DNA of 64,000 nt from Tetracladium setigerum (GCA_031472005.1 PZJY01000008.1:1984001-2048000), one strand, 5' to 3'. Numbered from the stretch's first letter, positions 47,300 through 60,003 are shown. The notes: generated by a model not told the origin, from the letters alone. Numbers and translations: made by a program.

Positions 47300-47995
47300 G
47301 ATGAATTTGAAAACATCAAAGGGTTGGGGAGAAATTTGTAGAAGTTGTCGGGGTGGAGAGTGATGAAGAGATGAGGATTATGAGAAGAAGGCGAGATCGA
47401 GAAGAGAAACTAATGGTAAAACCAACTATTCTACCCACCCACCGAAATGAAGGTGATCTTTGATCTCGTCAGTGAATGGAGTAGAAGGTACGAGAGAACA
47501 AGCGGACGAGAGGACAAGGCGGATCACGGGAAGTGAATGATATGTGATCAGTGCGTGTCATAGAAGCAACTCAAGCGACAGGACTTGCTTGTTTGATATC
47601 CACCACAAATGTTTGTGGTACAAAGCGCGGAGAGTACTCGCAGCACCCAGGTGATCTGTAGATGATTGTGGCTCTGTTGTTTGCCTTTTCTCGTAGGTCT
47701 ATGGTGATTTTGTATAGCCCTCGTCGCCCAGGTTCTTTGTTTACCTTCTTCATTAATAAATGCCAAGAGACGGCACGTGTTTGCATAAATCAACTGTGCC
47801 AAGCTAATTTTAGTCACCCATCAGCCGACCTCGTTGCTGGACCGAGGCTCCTCAACCTCCATGGCATTTGCACGGCCGAGCCCGCGAGGAAAAGAGATCG
47901 CGACCTCCATTGCAGAGGACAGCGAATCTCCCCCTTAATATATTCGCTTCTTCCTCAATTCACATCTTTTCGTACTCTCTCCCCTTTCCCCCATC
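47300..47995. promoter_or_regulatory. Divergent promoter, deadenylase / tail-anchored protein
   Basis: About 700 bases holding both promoters. Ordinary composition, no nameable site, no convincing ORF. Confidence 0.5.
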
Positions 47996-49396
47996 ATGTC
48001 TTCAATCACCACCCTCAATCCCACGCGCGAGACACTCTCCAATTCCCAACTCCTCTCCTCCTCCATCTCGTCCCTCTCTGGCTCAGGATCTCGACAAGCC
48101 ACCTCCCAGATTTCCAAGATCTACCGCCAGTCCTCCACCCTCTTTCTCACGCGTCGACTACCAGAGTCCCTCTCCACCATACTGCCAGTTATCACACCCC
48201 CAGCAGCAGATGACACGAATGCGAATCTGGAGCCCACGCCCATCTCTAAAGCCAGTCGCACCACGAGGATAAAGGTCTGGAGTCTATACCTCACCATATT
48301 GAACGCAATTGTGGAATTGGATCCCGACGAGGGAAGCAGGCGTTCGGGAGTACGGAGTGGAGAGGTTTGGTAGCCAAGGTTAGAGATGGAGAGGTGTGGG
48401 AGGAGGTAGTGAGGAATGGGTATGGCGGTGTTGAAGGGGATGTCGATTCTGATGTTGTCATAAACCTGTTAGTGTTGTTTTCTTTGTACCAGGACTATGC
48501 TAATTCTGTAGTGCTACTCTCCTCCTTGCCCATGCCCGCTCGCAGAAGATTAACCAGACCCGACTGGAGAACTACCTCGCTTCCTCGACGACTCCAAACC
48601 TCGACATATCCAATCATCTCAGGGCCTCCCAGAGGCAGAGGCGAACCGCAAGCCCAAGTAAGAGCACTGGCGCCGATACTCCACGCGACCTCAATGCCCG
48701 TGTCAAAATTTTAGAACTCTACACGCTGCATGTACTTCTTCGAAATAACGAATGGGACTACGCCCGAGAATTCATCTCTATTTCTTCGGTTTTAGATGAA
48801 GAGCGCCGAGAAGCATTTCTGCAAGCACTGCAATCTCTACATGACGAGCAGCATGAAGCAGAAGCGCGAGAGAAGGAAGAGAAGCGGTATCAAGAAGAGC
48901 AACTGCAAAAAGACATCGAAGATGCACGGAAACGAAGAGCCGAGAACGAGGAACGAGAAAGAAGAAAGGAAGAGGAGAAAGAAAGAGACAGGAGGAGAGA
49001 AAAGGCTGGAAGTCGTAGTTCCGAAATCGACTATGGGGTAGAAGATGCTCGTCCGGGCTCAAGCTCCAAACCACGCTCAGCGAAATCCTCCTCTCTTAAA
49101 GGCAGCAAATCACCAACCATACCCCCGACATCCAGATCATCCGCTCCAATATCCCGTAAACCTCCCCCGGAGTGCTGAACCGAGCAGGCACCATCCTCTC
49201 GAATTTACGAAAGCTGATCGAGGGACATTTGAGCACGCGACCGATGTTTTTGCTGCAGTTGCTGGCATTTATTGTAGGATTATTGATTGTAATAAGTAGA
49301 AAGGATGTTAAAGATAGGGTACGACGGTTAATGGCGCAGGGGTGGGGAAAGGTTCGGCAGACTGCGGGGATGGGCGTTAAGGTTTCTTACATTTGA
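47996..49396 (+). CDS. C-tail-anchored coiled-coil protein, possibly peroxin Pex26-type
   Basis: Exons 47996-48467 and 48512-49396 give 452 residues after two corrections. The N-terminal half is helical (SQISKIYRQSSTLFLTRRLP, KVWSLYLTILNAIVELDPDE). Exon 2 continues TLLLAHARSQKINQTRLENY and VKILELYTLHVLLRNNEWDY. A long charged Glu/Arg/Lys coiled coil with DEERREAFLQALQSLHDEQ follows. A single hydrophobic span close to the end (FLLQLLAFIVGLLIVI) is followed by basic residues (RKDVKDRVRR): a tail anchor. Breaks at GGG 48331-48333 and GG 49169-49170 each need one G. This layout suits the peroxisomal Pex15/Pex26 receptor-ATPase anchor of filamentous fungi, but I rely on architecture and memory, so the name is tentative. 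Confidence 0.55.
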
Positions 49397-49933
49397 TTTG
49401 AGAGAGTGAAAGAGAGACGAAATAATGAGACAATATATGATCAGTCAACTCATTTCATTTTATTTCATTTTGAGCGGCAAAAATGTGAATCTCGCAAATC
49501 ACAAGTGTGATATTGTTTTTTTTTTTCTCGCAACCCTAAGCGAGTCGTACATGGCACTTGCAACAAAGAGGCGCTATAAAGTTCGCTATTGTATCTTGAG
49601 AACTCTCAGAACACGACCGGATGGACAAGAGCAGTATTGTCATACATTTTTCTTATGTGCATTCAATCTCAAGTACACGCCTTGAGCTCTGTTCTGTTGT
49701 AATATTCTCACATTCGAAATTTGCTCAAGGGCCGGCTAATTCTGTCAAGCCATTCTTTCAAACTTGACGTACGAGATTGAGACATTGCTAAGTTCTGACA
49801 GTACTGTAACTTCCCATACTTTTTCATTTGAGTACTCGCTGATATTTGAGAAAAACTATGTTACTATATCCGAAGTTCCTCGCTAAAGTCACATTATTTA
49901 CAACACCACCAACATCACACTCCTCGCAAATTC
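49397..49933. other. Convergent 3' intergenic region
   Basis: Between the tail-anchored gene and the carboxylesterase. A T-run lies near 49519-49529. No gene seen. Confidence 0.5.
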
Positions 49934-51818
49934 TTACTGCCCAATCGAGGGCCCAATTTCATTCAAGAACCCACATTTCAACTTATAAACCTCACTACCC
50001 TCCTCCATTGCCACCCTCGTTGGATCATTCACAAATCTCAACCTCCTCCCATCCTCCTCAAATCCCTTCCAAACCGGCGCCCCCTCCAACCTATACAAAT
50101 TCGGATCTCCCTGCGTCCGCACAAAACTCGTCAAATACCGCAAAATATACGGACTTATCACGCTTTCCGGCGACCCGTCCACAAAAAGTCCCCAACTCGG
50201 CAAACTGCCTCGAACATGGCGAACGCCGAGCCCGGATGCCGCGTCGACGGGGTTGACAACGTCCCAGTGGTATTGATATGTTTGTGGTATACCAAGATGG
50301 GACATCGTGGCAGATACGTAGAGACTTGAGCAGACATAGCGGATATCTCCGTAGGCGTCTGCCGCTGCTCTGAAGTACTTGCCGGCATTTGGAACTTGCG
50401 TTGTAGGGGGGTACAAAGCATCCACAGCAGCCAAGTGCGAATCCGATAGTTTGGGAAAGTTGTTGCGGAGGAAATTGTGCATGGCGGTTGTGTTGTCTGT
50501 TTGGCGAGGTGTGAAGCCCGTTCCTTCGTTGGTGTTGAAGCCGTACATGGTAGGAACGCGGATTACGTTTCCAGCGGCGAGAGCGAGGTAGGTTTGTGTG
50601 CGGATTAGGTCGCCATCGATGCAGGTCGTCCACATGAATAGAGGTGTGCCACCACCGCCATTGGGTGTGATGAGGTTGGGATTGTTAGATGAGATTGTCA
50701 AGTCGGGGAGGTTGCGGAGACAGGTAAGTGTGCTATTGAACTCGGAGGTGTCATTACAGCCTACTGCTCGTACGAGAGCGTCATATTGGTATTGAGATTC
50801 GGATACTGTGCGCCAGGAACCGAAAGAGGGCGCTTCGGCGTGGACTGAGGTAAATAAATTATCATTTCTGCCTCCGTAGGCAGTGAGATGGATGCCGACG
50901 GAACCTGTTGGGGTTAATACACTCTTATATAAAATCTTAAAAGTAAGAACGTACCTGCTCCTGCTGAGGCTCCACCTATAGTGACTTTTTTTGGATCGCC
51001 TCCAAACTATTGAAAATAAATGTCAGATGTTGAGCAAGATGGCATAGCGAAAAAGCGAAAAAGAAAATACAGGCGTTTGCGGCAAGCGGTAATGAACATG
51101 AAGTGAACATGAACTGACCTTTGAGATATGCCTCTGCACCCACTCCAACGCCTTTCTCTGATCCAGAATCCCAACATTGAAATCTCCCTTGCCATCTCTC
51201 ATCTCTTCGCCAGCCAAGAATCCATAGACACCAACACGATAATTGAAGATGATCACAATAACCTCGTGACCACTTCCGCTCACAAGCAATGATCCATTCC
51301 TATTGGCGTCTGAATTGGCGTTGAGACCACCGCCAGAAATATAAACATAAACCGGGAGGTTTATCTTGTTGGAAGACGTTGGACGATAAAGATCCAAGAA
51401 GAGACAATCTTCGGATTGCGTTGCGGCTTGTAATGGGTCTGTGATATTGGTAGGACTAGAGCGACATGCTAGTCCATGCTGAAGCGAGATATCGTCAGTA
51501 TAGTACTTACTGTATTCGGCTAATGGAATTCACTTATGAATAGTAATGGTAGGACCTTTTACTTACACGATCAGCTGCAATTACTTCATTGCCAGTGGAA
51601 AGAGGATCTTTGGGAGCTCTCCATCGAAGATCTTTCAATGGGGGAGCGGCAAATCGCACTCCGAGCCAGTGTGAGACGTTTTGGCTGCTAGCTACTCCCT
51701 CATAAGTGGAATATCCCAGGTCAACTTGCAAAGGAAAGCTTGAGTTTTGAGCTACCCCCCTTGCAGATAGGAATGTTGTAACTAAACATAGCAGATTGAA
51801 GTACCGGGTGAAACCCAT
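49934..51818 (-). CDS. Secreted carboxylesterase / type-B lipase
   Basis: Serine hydrolase of the alpha/beta fold, probably secreted. Exons 51818-51567, 51478-51119, 51006-50955 and 50904-49934 give 544 residues. I start at 51818 because MGFTRYFNLLCLVTTFLSARG is a signal peptide; the frame is open to 51875. Landmarks: WLGVRFAAPPLKDLRWRAP; the EDCLFLDLYRP signature; the oxyanion loop ISGGGLN; the nucleophile elbow GGASAGAG with the catalytic Ser split across intron 3; the acid in NTNEGTGF; and a histidine in GVRHVRG. It is divergent in sequence from acetylcholinesterase-type enzymes but complete. No frame break. Substrate unknown. Confidence 0.9.
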
Positions 51819-52855
51819 ATTGAAAATGGAAGGCAGGTCGAATTGGCAACTTTCTGAGCTTGACAAATCCTCCATTTTGCAAAAGGGCTTTCAACGCTTT
51901 CTTATAGATACTTGCTCGGTTATCCGCTATTGACCGACTCATGTCGGACTTTGGACGACTAATTGTCCAGTTCAATAATGGATGTTGCTGTAGTGTAGTG
52001 AGTATACCCTGACAATGACAATGACAAAAGTGGAGGTGGAGTACCTCCGCATTATTACCAAAAACCATTCAACCCACCCCTACCTTCAATAATGTCGCCA
52101 TCCACACCAGCTCTCCACGAACAATTTTAAAAATTCGACTTGAGTAGTAGAACACAGGCATAGTAGAAAATACTTGCATCAATTTCCCTGCATAAACACC
52201 TCGGTCCGATTACCCATTCACCAGATCATGGGGAACTTGTCAAATGTGCTTGAAATGTGGGGTTTTGCGGGGTAAATATAATCATTGAAGGCTTCCCCCT
52301 GACTCGAAAGAGAGTTTAGAAAAGCTGGAAATTGTTGCTTTCGGAGACAAATAAATTGCCGAGACTTGATTAAGATGAGAATACACAAAAGAGAGTAGAG
52401 GAAATTTGCTTCCACATGACTTCAAAAAGGGCCTTCTCTGGCTGCAGGAGAAGATGACGTTGATATGAGCTACTTCAGTACAAAGGACGGTTAAGAGAAT
52501 CGGCATTGGAAGATGCAGGGAAAATATTAGCGTGAAGAAGGATACATATTTTCCATGCAGAAGCACTTTTGGAAAGGTTGTTGTTTTTCAAGAAGTTAAA
52601 AAGGCCCATCCTCGCTTAAACCTCGGCTTGAGTGTCAAAGATGAAATATCGTGGCATCACCTGCTGTACCATATTATATCCCGTCCACTAGGTACCAAAG
52701 AGACTTGATGTTTCTATCTCCACTCATATTCCGTTCCAATCTCCATCCCATGATCCGAAGATCCGTTCATCCCGTCCTAAACCCTGACCAAAGTGTCGCT
52801 CACAACAACAACCCCAAACCAAGTCTCCTCATAACAGCCCTGAACCAAGTCTCCC
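51819..52855. other. Intergenic: esterase promoter and cupredoxin 3' flank
   Basis: Contains the promoter of the carboxylesterase. AT-rich with short ORFs only. No repeat or RNA gene recognised. Confidence 0.5.
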
Positions 52856-53788
52856 TCACATCAAACCCAACCAGCCCAATCCCCCAAGAAACCCCATCAC
52901 AGCGCTCACAAGTTCCTTTTCCCACCCACCAACTTTCATACCTAGCCCAGCTCCCCCGCCCTGACTACTCGCACTAACACCAACACTAACCGTCGCCGTC
53001 GCAGTCGCCGTAATCGTACTCTGCACCGGCCAACTCGTCACAACAACCAACACAACCTGCGTCGAAGTCGGCATAACAACTTCAGAAACTCCCCCGCCGC
53101 TCCAGTCACGGTCTGCGTAACACTCGTCGCACTCTCACTCGTAACTTGCACAAACGTACTTCTATAACTAGCCTGTTGTCCCTGTCCGGCTTGCGCCAAA
53201 ACACCACCTTGGACCCCATTATCTGGATTTCTACTCGGCACATTTGCACTCCTCGCCTTGGCGAGATAATTCGCGAAGGTGTTCTCGCCGGTGGTGGGGG
53301 CGTTGATGGAGAGGACCATGCCGGATTGGCAGTGGTTGCCGACGGTTTGAGAGCAGTAGAGCCAGAGGGGTTTGAGGTCGTTGATTTTGATGGTGAAGGT
53401 TAGGCTGTTGGGCCCTGGGGCGGTCGTGGGGAGGAAGCCGGAGAAGATTTGGGGGAGCTGGAAGTTGCTGTCTTTGGCAAGGAGGGGAGGGAGAGGCTGG
53501 CAGGGGTTGGAGAAGGTGCTTTGGGCGATGCTGTGGTTCTGGTACGGGAGAGGTGTTGTTAGCAAGATTGTGATATGGTCGTATGGAAGAAAGGATCGGA
53601 AAAGGTAGATGCAAGAAAACGCTCACTTTCGGAAAGAAACTAAACTCGACATACGACCCAACTTCGGCCATAAAATTGTTAGGCTCAAAAGTCAGGCCGT
53701 TGGCGCCGACGTTTACTTTATATGTCGTTGCCCCATGAGCAGCGCCGCCGAACGCAAGGATAGAGATGATGAGAGTTGAGAAATACAT
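52856..53788 (-). CDS. Secreted cupredoxin-domain protein with C-terminal anchor signal
   Basis: Extracellular serine/threonine-rich copper-protein family of filamentous fungi. Exons 53788-53627 and 53538-52856; 281 residues after one correction. A signal peptide (MYFSTLIISILAFGGAAHGA) precedes the cupredoxin fold. Likely copper ligands are the His in FFPKNHSIAQ, formed at the splice junction, and the Cys, His and Met of WLYCSQTVGNHCQSGMV. This is the plastocyanin-like set. A Ser/Thr-rich stalk follows, then a hydrophobic end (AVMGFLGGLGWLGLM) suited to GPI attachment. The frame breaks in the C-run 53089-53093 (one base short); after correction the Thr/Val-rich stalk continues. Neighbour of a secreted esterase, though not obviously co-regulated. 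Confidence 0.82.
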
Positions 53789-55012
53789 TTCGACGGCATT
53801 TGTTGATATTTTAGGATCTTGAACGACAGTGAGGGATTTTGAGAGGGTGCTTGCTTGTATATGCCTACAAGTAAGATTGAGGATGGAAAAGTAAAGGGTA
53901 AAGGGCAAGAAGTAGAGAGAACGATTGCGTTGTACGACATCCTTTGTTGTCAGTTACGACGGGATGGTAATAGCTTTTGATGGAAACATGAGGATTTCTT
54001 TGTCGTCGTCCCATTTACGGACCGCACCAGTATAATGCGACAAGCAGCAGACTGTATGCTTTGGAACGTGCATTACGAAAGAATTTGCTGATTTTATCAT
54101 ATAGCTTGTAGAACGAATTGGAAAATGTCTTGAATGTTTTGAAGCTTGCCTGTACCCTCTATCTTTTGGATGTGGCGGAGAGGCTCTTGCACTTGCAATA
54201 TTGCCATCCTATCTTGTAATCTACTTGGCCAGAAACGTGACATCAAACATGCAAATGACCAGAAAACGTATAAAAATACTGTACACTCTCGAGGAGATCG
54301 CTAGGATTTGCTGTGCATGAGATGAAAAAGTGTTTCTGCCTGTCCTGGCCGTTTGCAGCCTATCTAAGTTACACTATCCATGTCCCTTCCCTTGAAGGCG
54401 CAACGTTGACAAAGGCTTGCATTGTGCCAAACAGAAATTTTCGAAGCAGACCTTGATGAGATGTACAAGTAGAGCCAAATATCAAGATGGTGGGATGGGA
54501 CGAGATGTCATCCTTACTCCATCCAGGAGCAGAGCTCATTTTCTTAATAAAAAAAAGGAAAAAGAACAATAACAAAATGACTAATAAAGGAGAAGTTTCA
54601 AATTTAAAGGCGTTGCTTTCATGTTGTTCACTTCAACGGCTGGCAGCACACTGTGAAGCCTGCTCAAGGTTTCAAATAGGTATTATTATTTTGTACAGTG
54701 AAGCGATGTGTGTAATTTTTGTATGATATGGATACCTACCAAAACCATACAAGAAAACTCCTTCATTCAACAGCGCAAAGGCGGACAAAACAATGCCATT
54801 ATCACGTATCTTTTCCCATCTCTACAACGCCAATGCACCCACGCACCCAACCATAGGTACCGCCCCTCCATTTTATATGATATAGCAATAACCCATCCTA
54901 GCATACATTTAAGCATGCCATGCAACAAATAACTCCACGCTCGCTTCACCACACAATTAAAACATCATGGAAAATATTTTCGGTTGAAAAAACAGAACAA
55001 AGGCACGTCCAA
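53789..55012. other. Intergenic: cupredoxin promoter and itc1 3' flank
   Basis: 1.2 kb without a supported gene. Short frames on both strands (under 80 codons) have no domain. The portion near 54950-55012 is probably itc1 3' UTR. Confidence 0.5.
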
Positions 55013-58000
55013 CTAGTTTCTCGCACCCTGCTTTTTCTTTCCCTTTGCGTCGCTCCTAGTTGTGCGCTCCTCGATGACTGTGACGACTGGAGCCTGAGCT
55101 GCTTTCTTTGTTGGCTTTCGAGCACGTGGTGGATCCGAATGAAGATGTCCGAGGTTATCGATTGCCATTCCATTGTGCCAGTGAAGACAACGATGGGCTG
55201 CGAAATCGACATTCTGCTCCTTGCGACGAGTTGACATTCGCTTGGATCCGGTGTCAACTTCGATGGATTTATCTTCCGACGGATTGATGTACTCCTGGCG
55301 CTTTTGCATATAGTTGATGATGTGTTCCCGATTAAGTTTGAGTTCCTTCATCAGCTTTACTTCGTTGATGCCGCGGATGTCAATCCAGGAAATCAAAGCG
55401 TCGACGGATTCCGGATCATCATAGTATCCCCATTGTCGTGCATTGAAGACGCTGGTTGGACCCTCCTCCATCTTCTTTCGCTCCGGTACAGTCATGTTGA
55501 ATTTCTCCTTGTACTCCTTCTCCCACTCCGGCTTCAAATCAATGTATCCCTCTCGCTCAATATCATCCGGACCTTGAACCCAAATGCAACCGTTGGCGTA
55601 TCCAGCATCGGCAGTTGAGCTTGACGGCAGGCCTCCACGTGGCATTCCATTTCTCTCGAACCAGTAGTACCGATTCCAGAATCTATCCTTGCCAAGAACC
55701 TTCGTCCTAGGACAATCTGCCTCTCGAAGATCATCATCCAAGACTTTGATTGCTGCGTCCGACTTTCTGATTTTCTCCTCGGTCTTTTGGATATCCTTTA
55801 GCAGCTTGGTAAACTGCTTAGTCTGCTTGGGGAGTTTTGCTGCCTCAGCTTCGGCCTTCTCCTTCTTTTCCTGCTCGACATCACGCTTTCGTTTTCTGTT
55901 AGCAGCTCGATCATTACCACGTCGTAATGAGCGTCCTTGGTGGATGTCATCGTCAGTGTCCAAAACCTCATCGTCAACAGACTCTTGGACTTCCTCTTCG
56001 GCGTCAGTCATTTTGACGTCTTCCAAAACCTTGTTTTCTATGAGAGGAGAGGGGGTAAGTTGGCTGGAAGTTGTATTTTGCGCTCTTCGTTAAGTAACCG
56101 AAGTTCCTCGAGGCTATATATATGTATTAGCCTAAATCATTATACTTCTGGAAGAACTTACAATGCCTTTCGATCCCTTTGGTGGGTTATCTTCTCCTTT
56201 CGGTAGCCAGTCATCGTCTCGCTGCACTCCTCCATGTAATCTTTGAAGATTCTTGTTTGCGCCGCGAGCATACACAAAATCTGGAGTGCTTGGATCCGAT
56301 AATTTACATCAAGCTTTGCATACTGTTGGCGGGCAGTATCAATTGTTGCAGGCATGTTCAATGGCGCAAGTTCTTTCAGGAGAACCTCGCAAGAATCGAA
56401 GAATCGGGAGTTTTTGGAAAGATGGTGTATTAGTCCGACGAGAATCATTTGCCAGCCTCCATTCTTGAAGTCTCGAGATCTCAAACGATCAACCCATCTG
56501 ACATCAACTTGCATCTCAGCAGCTCGATGTGGAATCTTTGGCTCTGGTGTCGGCTGCTTGTTCTCCGCTTCTCTCAGTGCTGCTAGTTCAGCCTTTGCCA
56601 AACTGCTCCGAGTTGCTCGTCCCTTTGGTTGCGGCTCGGGTTCCGGACTTGGTGTTTGAATGGAGCTTTCATCGAGGTCCTCATCTTCCTCATCCTCGTC
56701 CTCATCCATACCCAGCAAGCCCACTTTGATCGCACCTCCATCAGCTTCCGAGTCAACCAACAACTTTAATGCCGCACAATGGACTTCCACAAGAAGCTCA
56801 CAGTCGACACCCTCTGAGGAGAATTGCATCGCCTCCACGAAATCGTCGAATGTAAAAGAGTCGAGGATAAACTTCTCGCAATATACGTTCAATGTGTCCC
56901 AGCACTCCAAGAACAAACCAACAGAACTCATCCGAATACCATTTCCTTCAATTTTCTCCTTTTCACCCTCCATTGGCGTATCCTGCGAGAAGTACTTCAT
57001 TCGAGGTCGAGGTCGGGCTTCGTGTCGTGGTGCAACTTCGAGGTCCTCGATAGGATACTTGATTGCGAGTGGGACAACAGGGGCGGGAGGAGCTGCTTGC
57101 TGTGGAGCAAATGTGAATGATCCGTTTTGGAAAGTTGCATATTGCTGCGCAGGAGGTTGTGGGTATGCTTGTAATGTGTGAGATGGATGAGGTGGCAGAG
57201 AGTTGTAAAGAGATGGAAGATTTGGTTGAGATGAATAATGAGATGGGAAAGGAGGAGGAGGAGGAGCATGTGTCTGCGTAGGAGCGGAATTCAAAAATAG
57301 TTGCTGCTTACTCTTAGCCAATTGACTCTGTTGCAGTTTGCTCTTGTGACTCTTAGGCGCAGGCTTCAGCTCTGGAAGTTTTGCCCCATTGCCAGGAAAG
57401 CTGCCAACCATTCCGTCATAATCAGGTCCGGATGCTGAACTTCTGTTCTGTTGTTGCTTTTGCTTCCTTTCTGCGGCCTTGTTCTCGTATCGGAGATGTG
57501 GAGGAATGCGCTGGTCGATATGATAATGATCGGCAAGTTTCTTCTGAACGAGCCAAGGAGCACCTGTCCACGCTTCTCGAGTGACCGTCTTTTTGATGAA
57601 GGATCGTAGGACTTGCTTGGTGAATATCTTGCGATCCCGAGCAATGTGCATATCATCCACCACTGCTTCCTCGCCAGGTCGGTCGTTGAGAGTAACAGAG
57701 TAGCGCGCGAAAGCGGGAATAAGCGCACCGTCTGACATATATGCGCCGAACTTCGTCTTGTCCCGAACCATTCCTTGCAGCTTTTCGCCAGAGAGCACAT
57801 GTACCGTCACCGCTTCGCCAGGGTAGTAATCGGTGCGAAATTCTTCGAAGATCAGATCGACCAGAGTATCAATGCGGGATATGGTTTGGAATTGAATTCG
57901 ACGAAGGATAGGGCCCTTGAGAGGTTCGGGAAATGCCTCCTCGACTTCTCGTGCGCCTGCGAGCTGTGAAGTCGTTAGCCGAAGCAAACTTTCAGTTGGA

Positions 58001-58447
58001 ATCCCAAAACCTACCTCGCTTTTCAAAGCCTCAAAGAAATTCAGGCCGGAGTGCCCAGTGATTTGGCAGATAAATCGGTGCTAGAGCATATTAGTCTATG
58101 ACTGGCGTATGTGTTGCAACGCCTTCTGTGACGAACCTGATTGTAAAATTCCATGCTGCCGAGATTGTTAGTAGATTACTACAACAAGGGGAGAGGCAAG
58201 TGATCCTGCATACCGATTTAGATAATCCTCGTACTCGACAAATATTTCCTCTGTCTGAGGTATTTCCCACACCTGTATGGCATATTAGCAAGGCTTCTGG
58301 AGCAAGTGCCTAAGAGATTGTACCTCGGTGTCGTCATCTAGGATGTCAGGCTTCGAGACATACTGAACTGGCTTCCGTTTGAAGAGAACCTAGATTTGTT
58401 AGTAATGTAAATCTACAGAAAGTATGATTGGAATTCGTTCGTACCAT
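55013..58447 (-). CDS. itc1: Itc1-like subunit of ISWI chromatin remodeller (WAC, DDT, WHIM)
   Basis: Acf1/BAZ1A-type partner of the Isw2 ATPase, which spaces nucleosomes and represses transcription. Exons: 58447-58445 (only the ATG), 58389-58324, 58272-58214, 58155-58137 (19 nt), 58080-58015, 57963-56162, 56113-55013; about 1038 residues. The WAC domain spans residues 22-130 (VWEIPQTEEIFVEYEDYLN, then HRFICQITGHSGLNFFEAL). A Gln/Pro-rich linker follows. The DDT domain is near residues 410-475 (SVGLFLECWDTLNVYCE). WHIM segments come after: WVDRLRSRDFKNGGWQMILV and LGKDRFWNRYYWFERNGMPR. The C-terminus is basic. The last exon lacks one base in the G-run 56051-56055; adding it joins LRLLNEERKIQLPANL to ENKVLEDVKMTDAEEE. 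Every other junction is in phase. Confidence 0.88.
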
Positions 58448-60003
58448 TTTGGGTTGTGTTGGTGGCCCGAAGACCAAAGAATGTCGGGCGCGACCTGCGG
58501 AGGAGGAGGAAGTTTAGTATTTGGTATACTCCGCTGGCAGTTCTTTTGAGTGACAATTTTTTTTTCCCTTTCAATCGCTCGCTCGATGTTCTGCAGACCG
58601 TGCCGGGCGGTCCTCGATTCTTGGGCAGGGCAGAAGGGGAGTGTGAGGTGGCTCAAATGCGCCGGCAGGGTGGGATATACTCGCGCTCTGGTAAATACTT
58701 ACACTTGAGGTTTGGCGGACTCGGTCGACGCGTTTATTGGGCTCCGGAGGTACTTTGAGATGTGTGTTTAGAGACCTGTCGATGTCGTGGAATTGCTGGC
58801 AGTTTTGTCGACGCGTTGGGCGAGGAAGAGGAAGAAGAAGCTTAAACTTGCGTCGGGGGAAATGTGAGGTGGGTTGCTGGCCGAGCTAACCCATTTGGGC
58901 CGTCTCAACTCGAGGAGACCTTGTGGTCGGTCCCCACGTAGAGGTGAAGTTAGATTTTAACTCTCAACCCTTTAACCACTTTCTTGGGCTTGTTTTGTAG
59001 CCGACGACGAGACTAGTCGATTGAGTACGCACACTTATATATCTAGCCATCTTGGCATCATTTGTGGGCTGATATAGATATCCAGAGCGGCAGTGTCAGT
59101 TCATAGACAAATTTGGGCAAACAGCCTCGACGTCAACAAAAGGGGTTCACAGGTCTCGCTTCACATTATTAGGCGGAGGAATGCAATGGCTAAGGAAAGA
59201 AGTGCGGCAGTTTGAATCATTTACATATCAAAAGATTATATCCTTGAAGGATTCGGGTTCGGACGGTTTCTGTGAAGTACTGGTAGGTAGGGAGATGTCA
59301 TGTCTTTGCTGCTGAGAAGCAACCAGATATAATAGACGAGGACGGTCGAAGAAGTAAACAAAGACCTCTTTCCTCACATCTTTCCTCGTTGCGAAATGCG
59401 GATAGCTGGCGGTGTGCAGGAGGTTTGTTGATGTGGGAGCCCATTTATTCTCGAAATGTTTGCTGTTGAAAGATCCGCATGCCCTCCATGTCAAGCTGGT
59501 GGGCCAGAACACTTTTTGCAGGTGCAGAGGTCGTTGTCCACAGCCGGCATGATGCCCGATCCGGTTTGGCGTGGGAGGCTACGGTTATAACCGACACGTG
59601 ATCTCTGCTCTCTCGACCACAATATCTCACCGCACTTGCCAGCTGGCAACCCACTCCACCCAGCTGGAAGAAATTTGCAGTATGAGGAGGATTGGCAAGT
59701 CTGGGAATGAATTGATTTCGACTTGACCTGTCAGCCTAGACGATGGAGAGTGCATGGATTGTCAACAGTGCTGAATCAGCCTCTCATATGCAGGATGGAG
59801 GCCGTTACTCCGGAAGCTGTTTCCGCGTGTCATGTTGTGCTGGGCACAGAAATAAATCCATTATTTACCTACTGAGCGTTTGCCACCAGAAAATCACAGA
59901 CGAAAGAGCACCAGATGAAAAGCACGCTTCTTCTACAAGTATTTTGCTTGATATTTCATCTATGAACAAACACGGGTATCATATGATGTCTCCCATTTCC
60001 ACG
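58448..60003. other. 1.5-kb intergenic region
   Basis: itc1 promoter and alg8 3' flank. Open frames of up to 118 codons (59743-60099) overlap the alg8 end antisense and have no domain. No RNA gene or repeat recognised. Confidence 0.5.

Noticed and set aside
2051..56055. Programmed ribosomal frameshifting as explanation for the breaks
   Set aside because: No common slippery heptamer or following structure; sites share only a homopolymer and occur in unrelated genes, which suits sequencing error.
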